Positions 45,951 to 54,291 of a stretch of 64,000 bases of DNA are shown here, piece after piece. The first letter of the stretch is position 1; the number at the start of each line of letters is the position of its first letter. Origin of the DNA: Synergistaceae bacterium. GTDB taxonomy: Bacteria; Synergistota; Synergistia; Synergistales; Synergistaceae. The notes beneath the pieces are model-generated. The model saw nothing but the letters and a program-made list of their open reading frames with translations. It did not search any database and was not told the DNA's origin. The stretch covers positions 88,814 through 152,813 of the forward strand of contig JAUNJZ010000001.1 of NCBI GenBank assembly GCA_030533085.1. The letters are read 5' to 3'. The translations under genes and the position numbers were made by a program.

Positions 45951-46928
45951 ATGAAAAAATATCTATTCGCCGGCGCGGCGGCCGTTCTAATGGCGGCCTG
46001 CCTCATATACGCCCTTACCGGCGGGCGGGGAGAGGTCGCGGAGGCGGACGGCCGCCCAAAGGTGATTGCGGCGATTTTCCCGCAGTATGACTTCGCGCGC
46101 GCCGTCGGCGGCGACAAAATAGCCCTTTCGCTGCTGCTCAGACCCGGCATGGAGAGCCATTCCTATTCCCCCTCGCCGCAGGATATAATCAACATACAGA
46201 ACTGCGACCTCTTCATATATATCGGAGGGGAAAACGACCGCTGGGCAGATAAAATAATAGCTTCCTTCGACGGGGACAAAGGGCCGCGCGTACTGAAGCT
46301 TATCGACAGCGTATCCGCTGTGAAGGAGGAGCTTGTCGAAGGTATGCAGCGGGAGGAAGAGGCTCACGGGGAAGAAGTACACGAGCATGACCACAGGGTC
46401 GAATATGACGAACATATCTGGACTTCGCCGCGAAACGCCGAAAAGATGACCTCCGCGATAGCTGAGGAGCTTGCCGTGATCGACCCGCAAAACCGCTCCT
46501 TCTATGAGGAGAGGGGCAAAGCATATATAGCGGAGCTGGAGAGGCTGGATAAGGACTTTCGCCGGATGGTCTCGGAGGCAAGCCGCCGCCGCGTCGTATT
46601 CGGCGACCGCTTCCCCTTCCGCTATCTGGCCGACGAATACGGCATCGCCTACTCGGCGGCCTTCCCGGGCTGCGCGGCTGAAAGCGAGGCCGACGCCGCT
46701 ACTGTGGCTTACCTCATAGACAAGGTAAGAGCTGAGAACATTCCAGTAGTATTCCATATCGAGATGTCAAATGAGAAGACCGCCGACGCGATCTGTCAGG
46801 AGACGGGGGCGCAAAAACGGCTCCTGCATTCCTGCCACAACCTGTCGCGCGCCGAAATCGACGGCGGGGCCTCCTATATCAGCCTGATGAGAAAAAATCT
46901 GGAAGCACTCAAGGAGGCGCTGAACTGA
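45951..46928 (+). CDS. znuA: Zinc ABC transporter binding protein
   Basis: 325 residues from MKKYLFAGAAA (GGAGG 13 bases upstream). Signal anchor with VLMAACLIY (possible lipobox cysteine). Cluster A-I domain: AIFPQYDFARAVGGD, LRPGMESHSYSPSPQDI (first metal His), YIGGENDRWADKI and DEHIWTSPRNA. The His/acid-rich loop EEEAHGEEVHEHDHRVEYDEH near residue 120-140 is typical of zinc-specific members. Ends two bases before znuC. Confidence 0.88.
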   Translation: MKKYLFAGAAAVLMAACLIYALTGGRGEVAEADGRPKVIAAIFPQYDFARAVGGDKIALSLLLRPGMESHSYSPSPQDIINIQNCDLFIYIGGENDRWADKIIASFDGDKGPRVLKLIDSVSAVKEELVEGMQREEEAHGEEVHEHDHRVEYDEHIWTSPRNAEKMTSAIAEELAVIDPQNRSFYEERGKAYIAELERLDKDFRRMVSEASRRRVVFGDRFPFRYLADEYGIAYSAAFPGCAAESEADAATVAYLIDKVRAENIPVVFHIEMSNEKTADAICQETGAQKRLLHSCHNLSRAEIDGGASYISLMRKNLEALKEALN

Positions 46929-46929
46929 T

Positions 46930-47625
46930 ATGGCCGCCCTGATATGCAGCGGATTGAGCGTCGCCTACGGAGGGCGCGAGGCGCTCTCCGGCGTCAGCTT
47001 TGAGCTGCCGCGCGGAGCCTTTCTGGCGGTGGTCGGAGAAAACGGCTCTGGGAAAAGCACGCTGGTAAGGACGCTGCTCGGCCTGATAAAGCCCTCGGCG
47101 GGAACGGCGCGTCTTGACGGCGGCCTGACGCGGCGCGATATAGGCTACCTGCCGCAGCAGCGGGAATCGCGCGGAGACTTTCCAGCCACGGTTTACGAGA
47201 TAACCATATCCGGGAGGCTCGGCAGACTGGGAGCGCGCCCCTTTTACAGCGGCGAGGACAGGCGCGAGGCCGAAAAAAATCTCCGGCTGACGGGGCTTTG
47301 GGAGCTGCGCTCAAGAGCCTTTCGGGAGCTGTCCGGCGGTCAGCAGCAGAGGACGCTGCTGGCGCGCGCCCTCTGCGCGGAGGGGGGGCTGCTGCTGCTC
47401 GACGAGCCGGTAAGCGGCCTCGACGCCGACGCGGCGGATCAGATGTATCATCTGCTGCGCGAGCTGAAAGAAAAGAAAAAGACGACCATCGTCATGGTAA
47501 CGCACGACCTGCCGCGCGCCGCCGAAGCGGCCAGCCACATATTGGAGCTGGACGGCGGGCAGCGCTACTTCGGCGAAAGCGCGAGCTGGCCCGGACGCAA
47601 AGCGCGGAGGAATGGCAATGATTGA
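46930..47625 (+). CDS. znuC: Zinc ABC transporter ATPase
   Basis: 231 residues. Walker A VVGENGSGKSTLVRTLLG near residue 35, Q-loop GYLPQQRESRGDFPATVYE near 75, signature ELSGGQQQRTLLARAL near 135, Walker B GLLLLDEPVSGLDADA and H-loop VTHDLPRAAEAA. Immediately after znuA and overlapping znuB by 14 bases. Confidence 0.92.
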   Translation: MAALICSGLSVAYGGREALSGVSFELPRGAFLAVVGENGSGKSTLVRTLLGLIKPSAGTARLDGGLTRRDIGYLPQQRESRGDFPATVYEITISGRLGRLGARPFYSGEDRREAEKNLRLTGLWELRSRAFRELSGGQQQRTLLARALCAEGGLLLLDEPVSGLDADAADQMYHLLRELKEKKKTTIVMVTHDLPRAAEAASHILELDGGQRYFGESASWPGRKARRNGND

Positions 47626-48430
47626 ACTGCTCGCGGAGATGCTGTCATATAAATTCCTTGTGCGCGCCGCCTCCGTCGGGCTGATGGTCTCGCTCTGCTC
47701 CGCGCTTCTGGGAGTGACGCTCGTCCTCAAACGCTATTCGATGATAGGCGACGGCCTCTCTCATGTCGGCTTCGGCGCTCTCGCGGCGGCCGTGGCTATG
47801 GGGGCCTCGCCGCTGGGGCTGACGATCCCCGTCGTCGTCGCGGCGGCAGTGCTGCTTCTGCGGCTGACGGACAGAAGCGGCGTCAAGGGCGACGCCGCGA
47901 TAGGGCTCGTCTCCGTCAGCTCGCTGGCGGCCGGCGTGACGGCGATATCGCTATCGGGCGGCGTAAATACCGACGTCAGCAATTATCTTTTCGGCAGCAT
48001 CCTCGCCATGAGCGAGAGCGACGTCAGCCTCAGCCTCGTCACCTCCGCCGCGGTGCTGCTGCTCTTCATCCTCTGCTACAACAGGATATTCGCAGTCACC
48101 TTCGACGAAGACTTCGCAAAGGCCACTGGGATAAATACCGGTCTGTACAACATGATAATCGCGGCGCTTACCGGCGTGACGATAGCCGTCGGCATGAGGC
48201 TGATGGGGGCGCTGCTCATCTCCGGGCTGATAATATTCCCCGCCGTCACATCTATGCGGCTGTTCAGGAGTTTCCGCGGCGTAGTCCTATCCGCCGCCGC
48301 CATCTCGCTATCCTCCTTCCTCATCGGCCTTACGCTCTCATACGCGGCGGGAATGCCGGCGGGGGCGAGCATCGTGCTTGTAAATCTCGCCTTCTTCCTG
48401 ATATTCAGCGCCGCCGGCAGGGCAAGGTAA
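47612..48430 (+). CDS. znuB: Zinc ABC transporter permease
   Basis: 272 residues with eight to nine TM. ABC-3 family features: YSMIGDGLSHVGFGALAAAVAMG near residue 38-60 and FDEDFAKATGINTGLYNMIIAALTGVTIAVGMRLMGALLISGLIIFPAVTSM near 160-210. Starts ATGGCAATG; a second ATG two codons later is possible. Confidence 0.9.
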   Translation: MAMIELLAEMLSYKFLVRAASVGLMVSLCSALLGVTLVLKRYSMIGDGLSHVGFGALAAAVAMGASPLGLTIPVVVAAAVLLLRLTDRSGVKGDAAIGLVSVSSLAAGVTAISLSGGVNTDVSNYLFGSILAMSESDVSLSLVTSAAVLLLFILCYNRIFAVTFDEDFAKATGINTGLYNMIIAALTGVTIAVGMRLMGALLISGLIIFPAVTSMRLFRSFRGVVLSAAAISLSSFLIGLTLSYAAGMPAGASIVLVNLAFFLIFSAAGRAR

Positions 48431-48522
48431 AGCCCAAAGCCCGCGGCGGCGCTCTCCGCCCTCCATCCGCCGATCTTTTGCGTTCGGCAAGAAAAACGCG
48501 GCAGAAATTCTCGAAAAAAAGC

Positions 48523-48553
48523 TTGACTTACAGCGTACTCTAAACAGTAAGCT
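48523..48553 (+). promoter_or_regulatory. MerR-type promoter 1
   Basis: TTGACT (48523-48528), 19 bases, TAAGCT (48548-48553). The 19-base spacer contains TACAGCGTACTCTAAACAG, a degenerate dyad of the CTnnGAGT type. It faces the 53-residue ORF at 48652. Confidence 0.45.
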
Positions 48554-48651
48554 GTTGTTGCGGCTGGAAAAGGCCGCGCGGCGCGCTCCGAAAGAAGGGC
48601 GGTCTGCGGTGATCACAGGCTCCACAGAAAGGGGATGGTGGCGGAGAGGGA

Positions 48652-48813
48652 ATGCTGAATAACGAAATGTCAGAAGATGACGCACAACTTCCTCCCAGGG
48701 AACTGTCCTGGCGAAATGCCTTCGCTCCGGAAAGACCTTTCCGGCAGCATCGGAGCGAGCAGCTTGAACAAAATACGACCGCGCGGAGCGGAGGCATTTC
48801 AAAAGGCGGCTAA
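48652..48813 (+). CDS. 53-residue ORF of unknown function between two MerR-type promoters
   Basis: Begins MLNNEMSEDDAQLPPREL and continues with a basic, arginine-rich part ending SGGISKGG. GGCGGAGAGGG precedes the ATG directly, a good ribosome site. No TM or family recognised. It is the only candidate product of the first MerR-type promoter, so it may be a small regulatory protein or a leader ORF. Could also be chance. Confidence 0.35.
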   Translation: MLNNEMSEDDAQLPPRELSWRNAFAPERPFRQHRSEQLEQNTTARSGGISKGG

Positions 48814-48882
48814 GCGGGGATATCAAAAAGGGCGGCATATAAATCAGACAGCCGCGCGGTGAAAAAATTTTTGCCGGAGCGC

Positions 48883-48913
48883 TTGACCTGGAGTCAACTC
48901 TAAGAGATATCAT
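48883..48913 (+). promoter_or_regulatory. MerR-type promoter 2, before the flavodoxin gene
   Basis: TTGACC (48883-48888), 19 bases, TATCAT (48908-48913). Dyad CTGGAGT-ca-ACTCTAAG within the spacer, as in MerR-family operators where the activator untwists an over-long spacer. No MerR gene in the window. Confidence 0.65.
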
Positions 48914-49023
48914 TATCTCGCGTCGGGTAAAAGGGGCGAAGCGGGCTTTTTAAGAGGTCAATATCGCCGGAAAGAGCTTCCGGCGGATATAAAATATAAA
49001 AATCAAATAGGGAGGAATTAAAA

Positions 49024-49593
49024 ATGAGATTGCTTTTAACGGCGGCGCTTGCCGTCGCGGCCGTATTCGGCCTTTTGACGCTCGGAGCGGGCGAAAGCCG
49101 CGCGGCGGAGGGGAAGACGCTGATAGTCTATTTCTCATGGGGCGGCAACACGCGCCAGATAGCGCAGCAGATACAGAAGCGCGTCGGCGGAGATCTCTTT
49201 GAGGTAGAGAGGGAAAAAGCCTACCCCACGGAATACCGCGCCACGACACAGGAGGCGAGAAAAGAGCTGGACTCGAATGCGCGCCCCGCGCTGAAAAGGG
49301 ATAAAGTCCCCAACCTCGCGGACTACGACGTGGTATTTATCGGCACGCCGAACTGGTGGGGAACGCTCCCCACGCCTGTGATGACATTCCTCGAGGCGAA
49401 CGACCTTTCCGGCAAGACCGTAGCTCAGTTTATCACGCACGAAGGCAGCGGAGTGGGGCGCAGCTCAAGCGACCTTAAAAGGCTGGCTCCGAAGGCCAGC
49501 TTTACAGAAGTTCTCGCAATACGCGGCGGCAGAGTCAGCGGCGCGCAGGGAGAGGTGGACGGCTGGCTCAAAAGCATAGGGCTGGCGAAATAA
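49024..49593 (+). CDS. Exported flavodoxin-like protein
   Basis: 189 residues. Signal peptide (LLLTAALAVAAVFGLLTLGAG), then a flavodoxin fold: LIVYFSWGGNTRQIAQQI (FMN phosphate loop), DVVFIGTPNWWGTLPTPVMTFLE near residue 105 and THEGSGVGRSS near 142. Flavodoxin_4-type proteins of this kind transfer electrons to envelope quinones or reductases. The MerR-type promoter suggests induction by electrophiles, metals or oxidants, as known for such pairs. AGGGAGGAAT precedes the start. Confidence 0.87.
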   Translation: MRLLLTAALAVAAVFGLLTLGAGESRAAEGKTLIVYFSWGGNTRQIAQQIQKRVGGDLFEVEREKAYPTEYRATTQEARKELDSNARPALKRDKVPNLADYDVVFIGTPNWWGTLPTPVMTFLEANDLSGKTVAQFITHEGSGVGRSSSDLKRLAPKASFTEVLAIRGGRVSGAQGEVDGWLKSIGLAK

Positions 49594-49619
49594 CAAAAAC
49601 GGATACGGCGGACGACAGA

Positions 49620-49652
49620 AGCGCCCCTCGCGAGTAGGGGCGCTCCTCTTTT
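49620..49652 (+). terminator. Flavodoxin terminator
   Basis: AGCGCCCCT and AGGGGCGCT form a 9-bp stem around CGCGAGT, followed by CCTCTTTT. It also faces the convergent histidine phosphatase gene. Confidence 0.8.
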
Positions 49653-49658
49653 ATCAAA

Positions 49659-50264
49659 TCAGCGGAAGAGGAAATCCGGCATCGCGCTCCAGCTCCGCGC
49701 CCTCTCCAGCGACTCTCCGAAATCAAGCAGATATACGCCTCCGTTGGGTATCTTCCAAAGGCCGTGCTCTATATCGCCGTCGGCGAATCGGTGCAGCGCC
49801 GCGCGCATCACATTTCCGTGCATCATAGCCGCCGCGCTCTCCGCCCCCATACGGCGGCAGATATCGAGCAGCATCGCGAAGCCGCTCTCCGCGCGCAGCC
49901 TGAATTGCGCGAAACTCTCTCCCCCCCACGGCGGAAGCCTGTCCGGACTGCCGGTCCAGAGCAGATAATTGGGGTCGTCGTCAAGATTCGTGTAGGGCTT
50001 GCCGGTCAGCTCTCCAAGGTCGCATTCGCTCAGCTCCGGCAGCTCGAAATCCGCACCGCGCCCGTAGATGAGCCGCAGCGACTGAATACAGCGTATGAGC
50101 GGCGAGGAAAAATAAAGTTCGCAGCGCGGATAATCAAAGCGCGCGCACATCGCCCTCTGCGCCTCTATCCCGCGCCGCGAAAGCCCGGCGTCGCTCTGCC
50201 CTGTCCAGAGCGCGCGCGAATTTGCGGTAGAAAGCGCGTGGCGTATCAGGTAGATCTTCATCAT
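49659..50264 (-). CDS. Histidine phosphatase family protein
   Basis: About 201 residues, phosphoglycerate-mutase-like. Catalytic LIRHALSTAN at residue 5 (RHG replaced by RHA), GQSDAGLSRRGIEAQ near 22, ELSECDLGELTG near 80 (proton donor Glu) and AMMHGNVMRAAL near 148 (second catalytic His). The start is one of two ATG codons (50264 or 50261) behind GGGGG; a longer form from 50282 is also open. Substrate unknown. Confidence 0.85.
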   Translation of the reverse strand: MMKIYLIRHALSTANSRALWTGQSDAGLSRRGIEAQRAMCARFDYPRCELYFSSPLIRCIQSLRLIYGRGADFELPELSECDLGELTGKPYTNLDDDPNYLLWTGSPDRLPPWGGESFAQFRLRAESGFAMLLDICRRMGAESAAAMMHGNVMRAALHRFADGDIEHGLWKIPNGGVYLLDFGESLERARSWSAMPDFLFR

Positions 50265-50400
50265 TTCAGCCCCCGAAGACAAATCAGATTAGTCGAAAAA
50301 ACATCTCCCCGCCGTACCTCAACATCATAACCTCCGAAGCCCCCGCTGTCTATCAAAAGCCGCCGCCCTGCTGTAAAATATATCGGGGTGATGACTGATT

Positions 50401-51213
50401 ATGAAGATAAAAGTTCTCGTTGACAACAACACGCTGACAGGCAGCTATTATACGGGCGAACCTGGCTTCTCTCTCTGGATAGAGTGCGGCGGGCGGAATA
50501 TCCTCTTCGACTGCGGCTACTCCGACCTGTTTCTGCGCAGCGCGCGGCGTATGAAGCTCCCCGCGCCGGATACCATAGTGCTTTCGCACGGCCACAGCGA
50601 CCACACATGGGGGCTGTTCGAGCTTATCAAAGAGATGTCCGAGAGCGGGACGACCGCAAGGCCGCGCCTCATACTCCATCCGGAGGCGCTGGGCAGAAAG
50701 CGGCTTCACGGCCACGAGGCCGGGATCATCGTCGAACGCGGCGCGCTGGCGGATTATTTCGACCTCCGCCCGACGAAAGAGCCGCTGGAAATCGCGGAAA
50801 AGCTCTTCTGGCTCGGCGAGATAGAGCCGGCCGTCCATCCGCGCAAGGCTCTGGGAGAAAAGCTCAGCGGCGGAGAATGGGAGCCTGATTACTGCGTCGA
50901 CGACTCCGCGCTCGTCTACGACGGAAAGGATGGACTGGTCATAATCACCGGCTGCTCCCATTCCGGCATCTGCAACATAGTGGAGCAGGCGCGCCGCCTC
51001 ACGGGCAAAAGGCGGCTGGCCGACATCATAGGGGGCTTTCATCTGCGCAGCGGCTCCGACGAAGAGATGTCGCCGGTGATATCCTACCTTGAAAAAGAGC
51101 CTCCCGCGCGTATGCATCCCTGCCATTGCAGCTGCCAGAGGGCGCGGCTGGCGCTTGCCGCGAAATTTGAAAGCGGTGAAGTAGGCGTAGGAACGGAGCT
51201 TGACTTCGACTGA
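50401..51213 (+). CDS. MBL-fold metallohydrolase
   Basis: 270 residues. The metal motif VLSHGHSDHTWGL near residue 60 matches HxHxDH, and TGCSHSGICNIV near 178 and the GGFHL near 205 are like the dihydropterin-type PhnP/RFA-P synthase-like MBL subgroup found in anaerobes and archaea. Also MHPCHCSCQRA near 237. Function in bacteria unclear. Plus-strand gene divergent from the histidine phosphatase. Confidence 0.85.
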   Translation: MKIKVLVDNNTLTGSYYTGEPGFSLWIECGGRNILFDCGYSDLFLRSARRMKLPAPDTIVLSHGHSDHTWGLFELIKEMSESGTTARPRLILHPEALGRKRLHGHEAGIIVERGALADYFDLRPTKEPLEIAEKLFWLGEIEPAVHPRKALGEKLSGGEWEPDYCVDDSALVYDGKDGLVIITGCSHSGICNIVEQARRLTGKRRLADIIGGFHLRSGSDEEMSPVISYLEKEPPARMHPCHCSCQRARLALAAKFESGEVGVGTELDFD

Positions 51214-51264
51214 CAAAAAAATATCAGAGGCGGCCTCCGGCTATAAAAATTCAATATGGCAAAA

Positions 51265-51293
51265 TTGATATAGCTGTGCTATTCTAATCTAAT
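51265..51293 (+). promoter_or_regulatory. Likely promoter of the BMP-family gene
   Basis: TTGATA (51265-51270), 17 bases, TCTAAT (51288-51293), about 45 bases before the ATG at 51340. Confidence 0.5.
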
Positions 51294-51339
51294 GTTAGCC
51301 TTAATTCTAACTAAAAAACACAAGGAGGAAGTTTCAGCA

Positions 51340-52419
51340 ATGAAAAAAGTTTTACTGCTCGCGTTGGCGCTGGTTACGGCATTCTCTGCGGCGGCATTCG
51401 CCCTGGCCCCGATCAAAGTCGAGGATCAGAAGCCGGTCTTCATCTACGTAGGCCCCGTCACGGACGGCGGCTACAACTACATGCACGACCTGGGCCGCCA
51501 GATGATGGAGAAGGAAAACCCCGGAATAAAAAGCTCGATAGTCGAGTCAGTGCCCGAAGGCCCCGACGCTGAGCGTGTAATGGAAACAGCCATCCGCAAC
51601 GGCGCGAAGGTCGTCTACGCGAACTCCTTCGGCTACATGGATCATGTCATCAACGTGGCGAAGAGACATCCGGAAGTCTACTTCAACCACTGCTCCGGCT
51701 ACAAAGACGCCGCCAATGTCAGCACATACTTCGGCCGCATGTATCAGCCGCGCTACCTTTCCGGGCTTGTCGCGGGCAACGCGACGAAATCAAATCTCAT
51801 CGGCTACGTGGCGGCCTATCCGATACCGGAAGTGGTGCGCGGGATCAACGCCTTCACCCTCGGCGTGCGCAAGGTGAATCCGAATGCCAAAGTCAAGGTA
51901 ATATGGCTCTATTCATGGCATGATCCGGCAAAAGAAAAAGAGGCGACAAAGGCTCTCTTCGACGCGAAATGCGACACTGTGGCGATGCATGCCGACACCG
52001 GCGGAGCGCCGCAGGCAGCGGAAGAGCTCGGCATGTGGGTCGTCGGCTACAACTACCCGATGGACAAGTACGCGCCGACGCGCCATCTCACATCACCCGT
52101 CTGGAACTGGGGCAAATACTACGACTACTCGACAAAGCACATTGCCAAAGGCACATGGAAATCACAGCAGATATGGTGGAGCATGAAGGACGGCATGGTC
52201 GACCTTTCAAAAATCAGCGACAGCGTGCCTGAGAACATCAAAAAGCTCGTAGCCTCCGAAAAGGCAAAGATACTCGACGGAAAATGGGACGTCTTCACCG
52301 GCCCGATCAAAGGACAGGACGGCAAAATCGCAGTGCCGGAGGGCAAGAGCCTGAACGATGGAGAAATGCTCTCAATGAGCTGGTTCGTCGAGGGCGTAGA
52401 GGGAACGATCCCCAAATAA
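51340..52419 (+). CDS. BMP-family (PnrA-like) ABC substrate-binding protein, orphan
   Basis: 359 residues from MKKVLLLALALVTAFS (GGAGG at proper distance). Signal peptide ends AAAFA; no lipobox cysteine seen. The mature part has VYVGPVTDGGYNYMHDLGRQ, VVYANSFGYMDHVINVAKRHPEVYF and YFGRMYQPRYLSGLVAGNATKSNLIGYVAAYPIPEV, which is the BMP fold that binds nucleosides or related molecules. No permease or ATPase is adjacent; they must be elsewhere or the protein has another role. Single-gene unit with promoter and terminator. Confidence 0.9.
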   Translation: MKKVLLLALALVTAFSAAAFALAPIKVEDQKPVFIYVGPVTDGGYNYMHDLGRQMMEKENPGIKSSIVESVPEGPDAERVMETAIRNGAKVVYANSFGYMDHVINVAKRHPEVYFNHCSGYKDAANVSTYFGRMYQPRYLSGLVAGNATKSNLIGYVAAYPIPEVVRGINAFTLGVRKVNPNAKVKVIWLYSWHDPAKEKEATKALFDAKCDTVAMHADTGGAPQAAEELGMWVVGYNYPMDKYAPTRHLTSPVWNWGKYYDYSTKHIAKGTWKSQQIWWSMKDGMVDLSKISDSVPENIKKLVASEKAKILDGKWDVFTGPIKGQDGKIAVPEGKSLNDGEMLSMSWFVEGVEGTIPK

Positions 52420-52451
52420 CGGAAATACCAGTTATAACGGCATACGCGCAA

Positions 52452-52479
52452 AAAATCCGGCTCGCATGAGCCGGATTTT
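52452..52479 (+). terminator. BMP-gene terminator
   Basis: AAAATCCGGCTC and GAGCCGGATTTT form a perfect 12-bp stem around GCAT. Confidence 0.85.
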
Positions 52480-52533
52480 CATTTAACAGACAAAGTGCGG
52501 GGCGGAAGCGCCGCCTCCTGTTTGCCGGAGACT

Positions 52534-53532
52534 TTACTTCATCGCCTCTTCCACCGCCACAGCCACCGCGACAGAGGCGCCTACCATCGGATTGTTGCCC
52601 ATTCCTATCAGCCCCATCATGTCAACATGCGCCGGAACTGAGGAGCTGCCGGCGAACTGCGCGTCGCTGTGCATGCGCCCCATCGTATCCGTCATGCCGT
52701 AGCTGGCCGGGCCGGCTGCCATATTGTCCGGGTGCAGTGTGCGCCCCGTGCCGCCGCCCGAGGCGACCGAGAAATATTTTTTGCCATTTTCTATAGCCCA
52801 TTTCTTATACGTTCCTGCCACCGGATGCTGGAAGCGCGTCGGATTTGTCGAGTTCCCCGTGATGGAGACGTCGACACCCTCTTTTATCATTATCGCTACG
52901 CCCTCGCTTACGTCATTCGCGCCGTAGCATCTGACCTTGGCCTTGTCGCCGTCGGAGAAAGCCTTCTCCATGGTTATTTCAAGCTCGCCGCGGTACTGGT
53001 CGTAAAGCGTTTCGACGAAGGTGAAGCCGTTGACGCGCGAGATTATATAAGCCGCGTCCTTGCCGAGGCCGTTCAGTATCACGCGCAGCGGCTCCCTGCG
53101 CACCTTGTTCGCCGTGCGGGCGATACCTATCGCCCCCTCCGCCGCCGCGAAAGATTCATGCCCAGCGAGGAAGCAGAAGCATTTCGTCTCTTCGTTGAGC
53201 AGCATCGCGGCCAGATTGCCGTGGCCGAGGCCGACCTTGCGCTGGTCGGCTACAGAGCCGGGGACGCAGAAGGCCTGAAGCCCCTCTCCGATCTTTTCCG
53301 CCGCCGCCGCAGCCGTTTTCGCGCCGCCCTTTATCGCGCAGGCCGCTCCGAGCGTGTAGGCCCAGACCGCGTTGTCGAAAGCGATCGGCTGAATGCCGCG
53401 CACTATCGCCGCGACGTCGACGCCGCGCTCAAGGCAAAGCTCCCGCGTCTCCTCAAGGCCGCCGAAGCCCTTTTCGGCGAGAAAGGCGTTAATTTTTTCT
53501 ATCCTGCGCTCGTAACCTTCAAAGCTTACCAT
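52534..53532 (-). CDS. GGGtGRT protein
   Basis: 332 residues. Named for the motif, seen here as SGGGTGRTLHPDN near residue 258. Other segments: SFEGYERRIEKINAFLAEKGFGGLEE at the N-terminus, GHESFAAAEGAIGIARTANKVRR and SITGNSTNPTRFQHPVAGTYKKWAIENGKKYFS. It is always paired with the NifU-like gene that lies 11 bases upstream. The function is not known; an Fe-S or redox role is inferred from the partner. TTG/ATG: ATG at 53532 behind GGAGGGAATG. Confidence 0.9.
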   Translation of the reverse strand: MVSFEGYERRIEKINAFLAEKGFGGLEETRELCLERGVDVAAIVRGIQPIAFDNAVWAYTLGAACAIKGGAKTAAAAAEKIGEGLQAFCVPGSVADQRKVGLGHGNLAAMLLNEETKCFCFLAGHESFAAAEGAIGIARTANKVRREPLRVILNGLGKDAAYIISRVNGFTFVETLYDQYRGELEITMEKAFSDGDKAKVRCYGANDVSEGVAIMIKEGVDVSITGNSTNPTRFQHPVAGTYKKWAIENGKKYFSVASGGGTGRTLHPDNMAAGPASYGMTDTMGRMHSDAQFAGSSSVPAHVDMMGLIGMGNNPMVGASVAVAVAVEEAMK

Positions 53533-53543
53533 CTCATTCCCTC

Positions 53544-54236
53544 CTACTGCCTGCGCGGGTCTATGATTTTGTCGGCCTCAGCGTAGCGGCCGTACGTGGC
53601 CGTATTCTTCTCGAAGGCCTCTTTCGGATCTGTGCCGCCGCGTATCGCCTCCATCATCTTGCCGAGGGAGACATAACGGTAGCCGATTATCTCTCCGTTC
53701 TTGTCAAGCGCCTGATCGAGGACGTAGCCCTCCGCCATCTCAAGATAACGCGCCCCCTTTGGCAGAGTGCCGTACATCGTTCCTATCTGCGAGCGCAGCC
53801 CCTTGCCGAGATCCTCCAGCCCGGCGCCGACAGGCAGCCCGTTCTCAGAAAAGGCGCTCTGCGTGCGTCCGTAGGCTATCTGCAAAAAGAGCTCGCGCAT
53901 GGCGGTGTTTATCGCGTCGCAGACGAGGTCGGTGTTCAAAGCCTCAAGCAGCGTCTTGCCGGGAAGTATCTCTGCGGCCATCGCCGCGGAATGCGTCATG
54001 CCGGAGCAGCCTATCGTCTCCACAAGCGCCTCTTGAATGATTCCCTCCTTGACGTTAAGCGAGAGCTTACAGGCCCCCTGCTGCGGCGCGCACCAGCCCA
54101 CTCCGTGAGTAAAGCCCGAAATGTCGCCTATCTGCTTTGACTCGACCCATCTTCCCTCTTCCGGTATCGGCGCGGGGCCGTGATTAGCCCCCTTGGCGAC
54201 GCACGCCATCTCCTCAACTTCGCGGGAACACTGCAT
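53544..54236 (-). CDS. NifU-like iron-sulfur scaffold protein (GGGtGRT partner)
   Basis: 230 residues from MQCSREVEEMAC (AAGGAGGAG upstream); a 31-codon in-frame extension is rejected. The NifU/IscU-like core has WCAPQQGACKLSLNV near residue 48, VETIGCSGMTHSAAMAAEILPGKT near 70 and the C-terminal region is unique to this subfamily. Cysteines in these motifs could bind an Fe-S cluster. It always occurs with the GGGtGRT protein. Biological role unknown. Confidence 0.88.
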   Translation of the reverse strand: MQCSREVEEMACVAKGANHGPAPIPEEGRWVESKQIGDISGFTHGVGWCAPQQGACKLSLNVKEGIIQEALVETIGCSGMTHSAAMAAEILPGKTLLEALNTDLVCDAINTAMRELFLQIAYGRTQSAFSENGLPVGAGLEDLGKGLRSQIGTMYGTLPKGARYLEMAEGYVLDQALDKNGEIIGYRYVSLGKMMEAIRGGTDPKEAFEKNTATYGRYAEADKIIDPRRQ

Positions 54237-54291
54237 TGAAAATCTCCTCCTTGATTTTTTTATCCTTTTTTCGCCTGACGCCCTTCGCTCC

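Noticed and set aside
48338-48913. 191-codon minus-strand frame across the end of znuB and the MerR-type promoters
   Set aside because: It overlaps znuB and both promoters, and its translation is arginine- and serine-rich with no family features.
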